Source: Chalciporus piperatus
Taxonomy: Eukaryota; Basidiomycota; Agaricomycetes; Boletales; Boletaceae
Direction of reading: 5' to 3'
DNA length: 64,000 nt
NCBI GenBank assembly: GCA_038093975.1
Contig: JBBPTG010000067.1
Span: 1 to 64,000 of the forward strand
Positions within the stretch are counted from its first letter, which is position 1; each line of letters opens with the position of its first letter. Below, one piece after another: positions 56,586 to 64,000 of the stretch. The notes under the pieces were generated by a model. That model did not search any database. It had not been told where the DNA came from and worked only from the letters and a program-made list of their open reading frames with translations. The translations under genes and the position numbers were made by a program.

Positions 56586-58322
56586 AAGCATTCATGTGAA
56601 CGAGAAGTTCGCGGCGAGAGAGCACTGGCTGCCTTACCCCCCACGGAGTTCTTACAGCACCTCTGCGAGCTGTCTCAAGGGCTTGTGGACACCGCCGGCG
56701 GGCCGAACGACTGGGATGCCCTGCCCGTAGATGAACAGCAAACCCGTTCTCAAGAAGCTCTTCGTCAGTTTCGTATCCGAATTGGAGAGGAGCAATTCAC
56801 TTCCCTATCTGATGCAGAGAAAGAAACAATTGACTTCTTCGTCTGGGCTGGGTGCACGATGCACAAGGAGTTGAATGCCACAAAAGGTGGGAATTCGCGG
56901 ATGCGGTCGTGGTGGGCAAAGAAGGGAATTGAGGGGCCCGTTCTCTTGATGAACAAAGATAACGCTGCCACAGCCGCTTTGACAGTTGGTAGTCATGGCG
57001 AACCCGGGCTGTCAAAAGCGAAGGACCGGGCGATCCACGTCTCGACTGGCGGCGGGCAAAAGGTCCTGGATCTCGCAGGCGCCGTGTTTCGGCACAAGGA
57101 CGACAAGAAAGGCCAGCAAGATTCCATCCGCTATCACCTTGAAGACGAGCTCGGGTTCCGCATCCAGTGGCCTGACACAAGCAACACTCGTTATCACAGT
57201 CATGGTGACGCTGCTTGCGAATTTCTGGTACACGAGTCCTCCTATTTGTCGTACCTGGAGATTATGAAGGTGAAGAAGGAGAGTCGAACACTTACAAATA
57301 TCGAGGAGAACATCCATCGGGGCTTCTGTTGTCCGAAGACGAAAGAGGAGATTACATGCTGGGCAGCATACAACCAATGCATCACTCACCCTTATCTGCG
57401 AATGGTTCGAAACTCGTCAACCAATATATTGGACCTCGGACCAGTTCACACCCATGTCATCTCCCACCTTCGCAACCTGATCGACAATCTTGATCTTGTT
57501 ATTGCACCAAGTGCATCGCACGAAACGGCCACACTGGACCGTAAACCATTTGAGCGTCCCGAAGCATTCTACGTAATCCAGCGAATCGCACTGGATGAGG
57601 AGACTTTTCCCCACCTCCGAGATCTCCTGAAGGAGTTTCTGGACGGCGCCTTGGATACGTGGACCCGGTTTTGCAGCGAGTTTGCACCTGGAGGGACAAT
57701 CTATCTCATGACCTCTGAACAAAAAAAAATAGTGCACATGAAAACGACGAACGACGACAACGAAGGTGCACTCGGCACGGTCCGCACATCCTTCCGTCGA
57801 GCCCCTAACATGTCCCTCTCCCACTTCAACTCTCGTTTCATGTACAAGAAGAACGGTACTGGCTCGTATGTAGCCGATGTCCTGGGTCCAGATGAGCGGA
57901 GGAACCTGCGCTCAAGAGCTCGTGCCGTCGATTCACGAGGAGACGAACGCCTTCGTCGAAAACGGCAAGTTCAACATGATACAGCGCTCGTGCTTCGAAA
58001 CGAAGAGCTGGATATTAGCCGGAAGGAGCGAAAGGAGGCATCTCGCGCGAAACTAGCTAACCTCAAGATCTGTGTCGTATCTGAGGACATACCAAAGCTG
58101 CGTGTTGTTGACATTGACCTCCAGATCAGATGGCACAGGCAGTTCGACACCTGGATTCCGGCGGCCAAGGATTTGCCGAAAACGAAGGCAGGGAAAGTTG
58201 TGGTCTTATCGGAGGCTGTTGGACGCTATGTACGTGGCGAAGCAGTTCCCAGTGAATCCTCACAATCACGATTGGAAGAGACTCATCGGAAAGGGGACTT
58301 CGAGGATGAGGACTCGGAGTAA
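56586..58322 (+). CDS. Large single-exon protein of unknown function, 5'-truncated by B2
   Basis: The frame is open from the LTR boundary for 578 codons to a TAA, with no ATG before the cut, so the native start is lost. Readable parts: a helical N-terminal stretch (LPPTEFLQHLCELSQG), a conserved-looking block with WAGCTMHKELNATKGG, HKDDKKGQQDSIRYH and PDTSNTRYHSHGDAACE (about 56840-57220), then THVISHLRNLIDNLD and a basic segment RRKRQVQHD before an acidic tail (EDEDSE). Conserved Cys/His/Asp in the block could be catalytic. I have the impression of a mushroom-specific, possibly transposon-derived family without known function; this could not be checked. Confidence 0.55.
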   Translation, partial: KHSCEREVRGERALAALPPTEFLQHLCELSQGLVDTAGGPNDWDALPVDEQQTRSQEALRQFRIRIGEEQFTSLSDAEKETIDFFVWAGCTMHKELNATKGGNSRMRSWWAKKGIEGPVLLMNKDNAATAALTVGSHGEPGLSKAKDRAIHVSTGGGQKVLDLAGAVFRHKDDKKGQQDSIRYHLEDELGFRIQWPDTSNTRYHSHGDAACEFLVHESSYLSYLEIMKVKKESRTLTNIEENIHRGFCCPKTKEEITCWAAYNQCITHPYLRMVRNSSTNILDLGPVHTHVISHLRNLIDNLDLVIAPSASHETATLDRKPFERPEAFYVIQRIALDEETFPHLRDLLKEFLDGALDTWTRFCSEFAPGGTIYLMTSEQKKIVHMKTTNDDNEGALGTVRTSFRRAPNMSLSHFNSRFMYKKNGTGSYVADVLGPDERRNLRSRARAVDSRGDERLRRKRQVQHDTALVLRNEELDISRKERKEASRAKLANLKICVVSEDIPKLRVVDIDLQIRWHRQFDTWIPAAKDLPKTKAGKVVVLSEAVGRYVRGEAVPSESSQSRLEETHRKGDFEDEDSE

Positions 58323-58555
58323 TCATCTTATCATTCAGTTATTCCATATTTTTGCGCCCTACTAATGCATCTTAACAGTCAATAATTACTCCAGCATCAC
58401 TATAGATTGTTTACAGCACATATTTTCATTTTCTACATACTTCGATAGGACGAGCAGGTCGTCGAGTTGGTATTTGCCATTCGTCCTCACCATACGTTGC
58501 TTAGTAATCATCACGGTTTGTTTGCAGGCGTTGCCACTCCCCAATATTTAAGTTA
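58323..58555. other. Spacer between the unknown gene and the Harbinger element
   Basis: About 230 bp of AT-rich sequence, presumably the 3' flank of the gene ending at 58322. The last bases before the element are TTA (58553-58555). Nothing else seen. Confidence 0.5.
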
Positions 58556-58791
58556 GGCCCAGCTCGGAAAGTTGGTCAGGTGTGGTCGGGCGTGGTTTGT
58601 CTGCCAAATCGTGGTTTGCCCAAACCAGTAGTTTACGAGCAAACCATCTGCAAACTCGCACCCAGTGCACGGCAACTAGGTTTGTCGGATTTCGGATATT
58701 TCCGCGCGCGCGAGCGGCGGCTGCGTAACTCGACCGAGTCTTTACAACATTTTACATAACTCATTACATCCACTGCTGTAATCCACTCCAC

Positions 58792-59947
58792 ATGAGTGAT
58801 CATACCCCAAGTTCAATTCCTATTGATCCTCAGCTTCTCTCGGAAAGCCAAGGTCCCCAAAAAACCAAGAAAAAGGCACCAATCAAGACTATTTGGTCAC
58901 CCGCTGCTGATGCGCTCCTCATCGACTCTCTCTTGGCTTCCAAGCAAAACGGCCTTCAATCTGACTCTGGCTTCAAGGAGATGGCCTATTCGGCAGCAGT
59001 GCAAGCGCTCAAGGGTAGTGAGGAGACCAGTGGAGGAGCAGTGAAGTCTGTGCAGGCTGTGAGAAATCGGTGGAATATGGTGCGTAATCGCTGACTGGGC
59101 ATCTTCCAAGCCATGCTAACATGATGTTCAGCTGAAAAAAGATTTCAAGAAGGTTCATGGCCTTCGTGAAGCATCTGGATTTGGCTGGGATGAAAGCCTC
59201 CAGCTTGTCACTGCACCTGAGAATGTTTGGAAGACATACTTGGAGGTACGCTCTCTATGTGATATTGGTGAACTTACACTTGATTTATCGTGACCGATAG
59301 AATCACCCGAGTGCCAAGAAGTGGAAGACAACCCCCTTTCCTCTTTACGACAAGATTCACTCACTCGTTCATGGCGTATTCGCAACCGGTGAGGGACAGT
59401 TCAATCCTGCCTCTGCCAATCCTGGCCTTGCCAACGATGAGCCAGCAATGCAAGCTGAGTTGACTGATGTTGAGAGGATCACTTCTGATGAGGTATGTGA
59501 TATTTGAGGGTTAGCTATGACAATCTAATCAGTCTCTAGGACTCTATGATCACTCCTGCTCATGGCAAGAGGAAGGTCGCCGGACGCAAACGTGCTCCAT
59601 CAGAGACTCCTCAGAGCTCGACTCAAAAGCGTTTTCGTGGCCGAAATTCAGGTACGGAGGCCATGTTCTCTGTAGCGAGTGCCCTCGAGTCTCTTCAGAC
59701 TGCATTCTTGGAGCCTCAAGCTTCTGGTTCAGATGCTGGTGCCTTGACCTCTGCTGCAGCGATGACATCTCCTGCTCGCCGAGAAGCTGCCATCAAGCTT
59801 ATTGAGGAGGGTGATGATCTATCTGAGGATGAGACTGTTAGGGCCATTTCTCTTTTTGCTCGCCAGTCTGCCATTGCTGGAGCCTATTTGGCGATTAACA
59901 ACAAGGCTAGGCGTACTCGCTTCATTCAACATGAACTTGAAAATTAG
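58792..59947 (+). CDS. Harbinger accessory Myb/SANT-like DNA-binding protein
   Basis: Four exons: 58792-59079, 59132-59245, 59301-59492, 59540-59947; 333 residues, all junctions in frame. The N-terminal half has a trihelix-type Myb/SANT-like region (KTIWSPAADALLIDSLLA, then VQAVRNRWNM, FKKVHGLREASGFGWDE, VWKTYLENHPSAKKWK) as found in Harbinger partner proteins, which bind the element ends and help import the transposase. A basic KRKVAGRKR segment follows. The C-terminal helix region (EDETVRAISLFARQSAIAG) may mediate contacts. Confidence 0.85.
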
Positions 59948-60106
59948 CTAGTTCTCTTCCAAATATCTTTGATAGTCTTCCCACATCTCCATGGCAATTC
60001 TATCTCTTTTTTCGCTTGCTCGCCTTGACTCAACCACAGTCACTTCTCCTCCTAAAATCCCCTCCTGCAAAGGATTACGTTGATTGGCATTATCCTGAGT
60101 CCTTGG

Positions 60107-61264
60107 CTATGGGAGATCATCTTGATCGTGAATGCGAATAAAGTTGTGAAGAACACAAATGGCAGGGACCATTTGAGCTTGAGTATGTAAGTCGTACTCG
60201 GGCGAGGCAACAATGAGTTTGAATCGGTGTTTGAGAACACCGAAGATACGTTCCACAACGTTGCGTGCGCTAGCTTGACGAAGATTGAACAGCTCCCGAT
60301 AGTTTTGAGGCCTAATTATCCATGAGTCAATCATAAGAAAAACTAAACTAAAAACACATACTTTTGATTGGATGCAGCCCATTCCTTCAGATGGTATCGA
60401 ACCCCACGATAAGGAACAAGAAGCGCATCACAAAGGGGGAACCCTGCATCTGCCAGAAAATATTTATCCTCTGGAACTCCAAGATCTCGCTGACGAGCCT
60501 CGGTGAAGATATGCCCATCAGATGCACTTCCTTCCCATCCACTCAAGACATAGAGAAATCTCAAGTCTTGAGAACATGCCGCAAGGACATTCTGGGAGAG
60601 GTGACCTTTACGGTTGCGATAGCGAGCAACATCCTCCTCCGGTATGAAGCTGTCGATGTGAGTTCCATCAATAGATCCAATACAATCCTTAAAATAAGGA
60701 TAAAATTTGGAATTATTGTGAATCTCAGCAGCGAGAGGCGTAGCAGCATCAGGAAGCTTGACATAGGTGTTGTAAAACGCAGGCGTCGTCAAGGCGTCAA
60801 GAACACCATGGATTGCTCTCCAAGAAAGTTCAGTAACAGAGTATGTGAGGCGTTAACACTTACTTGGAGATGGTGTCAGGACTCCGCTGAAATCGTTCTT
60901 CAAGATGACGCTGAGAAAGACCAGTCACAGCGAGATGAAGGAAAATTGCAAGGCGCTCCGAAGCGGAAACGTAGCGTGTGGATCCAAAGCCTGTCTTAAC
61001 CCTCAGCTCTGCTAGAAGCCTACGGAAGACATGCTTATTCATCCCCATTGCCTCGTAAAACCGCCCCCGATGCCCTGCAATCAGTTCATCAACCCACGCC
61101 TGCCCAGTCAAAATCGAGTTGCGCTTCCGAGTTTTATCGTAATAGCGAGAATAGTACTGCAAGCAAGCAGAACCGGCTGCGATTGCAGCGGCGAGCACAA
61201 GCGCTTTGCGCTTCTCATAAGGGAGGCGCGGTGAAGGGGCTGCAGCGTGGTGGACAACGGCCAT
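60107..61264 (-). CDS. PIF/Harbinger transposase (DDE_Tnp_4 type)
   Basis: Three exons: 60864-61264, 60362-60817, 60311 down to 60107; 353 residues, in frame. The N-terminal region has helix-turn-helix features (RLAIFLHLAVTGLSQRHLEERF). Catalytic acids are in CIGSIDGTHI (D), FLADAGFPLCDALL (D) and RNVVERIFGVLKHRF (E). The C-terminal part has the usual CVLHNFIRIHD. Length and motifs are normal, with no stop or frameshift. Confidence 0.92.
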
Positions 61265-61427
61265 GAAATGGTTGTGCTACAAGTATTCACTCCGGTGTTC
61301 AAATTTTACGACTTTCGCAAACCGTGGGAACTAGTTTGCAAACCTCCGAGTGTGAAGTGCTGGTTTGCGCAAACCACTTTCCCACCCAAACCAGCCCTTC
61401 CTAACCAGGTTTCCGAGCTGGGCCTAA

Positions 61428-61867
61428 GGCACGGGAGTCCTCCCGCCACCTGGTGCAAATTCTGAACTCGCGTCTGGAGCCAGTGGCAGTCAAATTTAGA
61501 GCGCCCAGAAGCTCTCCATAACCATGTTGCACGCGACGAAGATGCACGAGTGCTTTTATCAGATATTCATAACGCGTCACGGGCCTTCCTAACTCCTCCG
61601 ATCTACGGTTGGTGACCCCATTCTGGTATCGGACTATATGGAATCGAGGTTGAGCACTAGTGTACTGAAGAATCCCACCATTCCGAAGGTCACCATCATA
61701 CAACCCCACCTTGTGTACATCGAGATCAGTCCGAGGCTTCTGTGACGAAACCTTGAAGCTTGAGCTTGAATCCTCGTTTACCGAAGCTTTGGTATATCCA
61801 AAGTTGACAATTGCAAGAAGGGTACTGTACACTAGCTACTCTGAGACTAAAGACCTCCGCAGGTACA
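61428..61867 (-). other. Spacer downstream of VPS34 with a weak open frame
   Basis: A minus-strand frame (about 61832 to the Harbinger end) has some protein-like sequence (VRYQNGVTNRRSEELGRPV, EYLIKALVHLRRVQHG) and reads into the transposon end. It starts without an upstream ATG of good context and may be chance or an old fragment. It also holds the VPS34 3' UTR. Confidence 0.3.
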
Positions 61868-64000
61868 TTAGCTCCTCCAATACTGTGCTAGATCATGAAT
61901 TCGATCAAGCACGACGGTAAAGTATGACGTCTCGTTCAAAAGCGCTTCGAAATGTTTGATAGCTTCCTCTTCCGTGAGATCTAAACGGAACTTTTCTTGA
62001 ATCTGTTCATGCACGTCACGGTGCTTGATGTCGGGAATGTTGGCATCGACCATGAGGGCGACCAAGTTCAGAATGAGATTAGCACTCTTGCGCAGGATGG
62101 TGAATGCTGTGAAGCAATAGTTCTTGAAGCGTGCATAATGCGTGGATTGTGCGCCACCCATGCCATCGACCATTTCTTTACATACTTTGACTGGTGGTGG
62201 GAATGGCTTCGGGTCTCGGCCCAGAATGTATCCAAAGTCAACTGTGAATAGGTAAGTTTCAGAGATATGTCATAGCTGCGAGAACCGTGGATCATACCAT
62301 GGAAGAAATGACCTGTGAATGGTAACTATGAGCATGTGCGTAACATCGTCAAGGGAAACATACCATCGGGTGTGAGCAATAAGTTATCCAAGTGGCGGTC
62401 TCCAACTCCAAGTAGGTATGTGACAACGCAATACCCGGCTACAGCTTGGTCAACGGCCATTCTCTGAATGCACAGACCAAGACACCTACCACAACTGCGA
62501 ACAAAGGTATCTATGACACCAGGTTCCACGCCATATGTGCCAACGCTTCCTTCATCAGGATGGTTGGCACGCAGGTAGTTCAGCAGTGTTCCATGTTCGC
62601 TCACTATCGCCGCTATGGTTTTGCTTGCGATAAACTGCACCATACCCTGCAAGGGTCCCGTTGCGAGAACATCGTACAGGATCAATTTCAGATCTAGATT
62701 TTCCTTTCGCAGCAACTGGTCCATGAGCGTGAAAAGCTGGATTACTAGCTGGTCTTGTCGCATGTCGTCACCATCCTTGAACATCACAGGGTATTCTGAG
62801 CCATCCACGCATTGGAAGTAAAGCAAGAACGGGAACTGATTGGATTTGAATACCGACGACTTCTCGGCATTGATCCCGGTGACCTGGATACGGGCATTGA
62901 GAGGAAGAGGGAGCGGTTGAATGTTGACGAGGCCGTTCTTCGAGTCATTAATGAACGAGCGCAGCTTTTCGATCTTTTTTGGTCGAGGATCTTTCGAAAT
63001 CCTGATGTCTCTGGCACGCTTCGCCAACGTTTCGACCATGATGCCTTGCCTTCGCATGAGTTCACGACGTTCACTGCCACCTTCTGACTAACAGTGCCAT
63101 GAATACCCGAATAGCCACAAGAATGAAGGTGTGCACACCTCAAGAATCTTGCTCAAGAACTTGAACACGACTCTGCCATACATCTTCGCCACCACTCTAT
63201 CCTCTAGAGCGACCTCAACCATGAGGTACCAATATAGTCGATTGCCTAGGACGTGATTCTGCACACCGCGAGCGATTAGGAAGTCGGACAGTCCACTGTC
63301 ATCATACGATATCGCGCTCGTGGTTGATCGGGACGACCGCTGTTCGCTCGCAGCACTCTCGAACTTGAGCGCCTGAACCAGTTGCAGTAGGTACAACATG
63401 AGTTCCTAAGATCCCTAGTTAGTAGGGAAAGCAAACCAAAGAGAAATAGACCGGTTACATCATCGTCCGCACGATTCAACTGCCTCACCGCAAACGCTCT
63501 CACACGCGAGTCCACTGTTCCAGGGCCCAATAGTTCAAGAGCATCATCAGTGTCAACCTCTGTCCACATAGGCAAGAGCTCTTCCACCGCCTGCTTGACT
63601 TCAGACGGATCTCTCCAAGTCACCGATTTGAGAAACTTGGTCAGTCCACGCTTATCCCTCGCAAGGTAAAAGCGGAACTTCCAGATCAAGTCTTTCTCTT
63701 CTGAGGTGAGGGGTTGCGAAGGAGGGTAACCGAGTATTTCCTAAATCGATGGTATTAGTGATGTGAATGGAGGCGAAAAAAAAACACGAATACTTGCCCC
63801 GAGCTCGTCTCTGATCTTGGCATTGGGTTTGAGTTCTCTGTCGTAAGGGCTGCTCCGATGGCTTCGAACTAGACGACGATGTTTGTCCTCTACAGGATTC
63901 TCGCGCGACATTTCGGGGTCTAACACCGCCCAGAGATGAGGGTCGGTAGCAAACGAGGGTGGGAGAACAGGTGTAACGGGTGCTTGGGCCACTATTGTGG
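61868..64000 (-). CDS. VPS34: Class III phosphatidylinositol 3-kinase VPS34 (helical and catalytic domains; 5' end outside)
   Basis: Makes phosphatidylinositol 3-phosphate on endosomes, vacuole and autophagosomes. Exons on the minus strand: 63798 to beyond 64000, 63459-63741, 63139-63405, 62364-63087, a 15-nt exon 62298-62312, and 61868-62241. Motifs: [17 protein letters not shown] linker, accessory helical domain ([33 protein letters not shown]), ATP-binding [13 protein letters not shown], catalytic loop [11 protein letters not shown], activation segment [19 protein letters not shown] and the C-terminal helix ending AQYWRS. The first visible intron (63742-63797) starts with GC (GCAAGT). No defects. 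The C2 domain lies right of the window. Confidence 0.95.

Larger units (their letters stand above)
58556..61424. mobile_element. PIF/Harbinger DNA transposon (apparently complete)
   Basis: A 2.87-kb element with terminal inverted repeats GGCCCAGCTCGGAAA. It encodes two convergent genes, a Myb/SANT-like protein (plus) and a DDE transposase (minus), the standard Harbinger pair. The flanks are TTA on the left and TAA on the right; Harbinger normally duplicates TWA, so the duplication is imperfect or mutated. GTTTG/CAAAC motifs are repeated near both ends. Both genes are open, so it may be mobile. Confidence 0.85.

Noticed and set aside
3110..56588. A 53-kb composite unit bounded by inverted B1 and B2 with GAAG on both outer sides, splitting one host gene (2565-3113 and 56586-58322).
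   Set aside because: Both outer flanks touch LTR starts. LTR integration joins an LTR start on one side and an LTR end on the other, so one event cannot produce this. The two coding pieces are also in different frames across the join, and GAAG alone can be chance.
1..64000. tRNA, rRNA, CRISPR, bacterial operons or plasmid features.
   Set aside because: None was recognised. The introns, LTR elements and gene families are those of a fungus; small tRNA genes could still be missed by eye.

Overview
The window looks like genomic DNA of a mushroom-forming basidiomycete (Agaricomycetes). The evidence is many short 50-60 nt introns with CTGAC/CTAAC-type branch points, a FunK1-type fungal kinase, a TET/JBP-type oxygenase gene, and host genes for hydroxymethylglutaryl-CoA lyase and VPS34. 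About three quarters of it is transposable elements, mostly Ty3/Gypsy LTR retrotransposons inserted into each other. No tRNA, rRNA or CRISPR was recognised.

I name six LTR families by letter. A: 1-2564 (5' part, minus strand), 11562-15772 (decayed, minus), solo LTRs at 23026-23496 and 44874-45345. B: two nearly full copies in opposite orientation, B1 at 3114-11026 (plus, damaged) and B2 at 48611-56584 (minus, coding frames intact). C: 33701-43693 (plus, complete) and a truncated LTR at 11027-11561. D: 47199-48610 (minus, 3' part only) and a solo LTR at 45604-46056. E: 26327-33700 (plus, no 3' LTR). F: solo LTR 11578-12094. DNA transposons are three hAT-like non-autonomous elements (16813-17501, 44022-44729, 46678-47198) and an apparently complete two-gene PIF/Harbinger element (58556-61424).

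Host or host-like genes are a gene fragment at 2565-3113, a FunK1 kinase broken by a hAT element and cut by element A (15773-18800), a TET/JBP-like 2-oxoglutarate dioxygenase (about 19178-21890), a low-complexity gene cut by a solo LTR (22143-23025), an intact four-exon HMG-CoA lyase (24890-26296), a 5'-truncated long gene of unknown function (56586-58322), and the 3' two thirds of VPS34 (61868-64000).

The most interesting content lies in the accessory parts of the retrotransposons. Element C carries, between pol and its 3' LTR and on the opposite strand, a four-exon gene whose predicted 341-residue product has a perfect Zn2Cys6 cluster. Element B carries a 3' membrane-protein ORF in the env position, which the related element D lacks. 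It also has a pair of overlapping ORFs before gag, one with hydrophobic segments and a PPPY motif; the start codon of the other appears to be created only by splicing. Families A and B show Tf1-like self-priming (11-nt primer sites complementary to the start of R), and the two A copies carry a compensatory base change. Families A, B and C end gag on G-GGN-NNN slippery heptamers that open pol in the -1 frame.

Exon coordinates come from splice-site inspection with frame checks. Family names come from motifs read by eye; no database search was possible.
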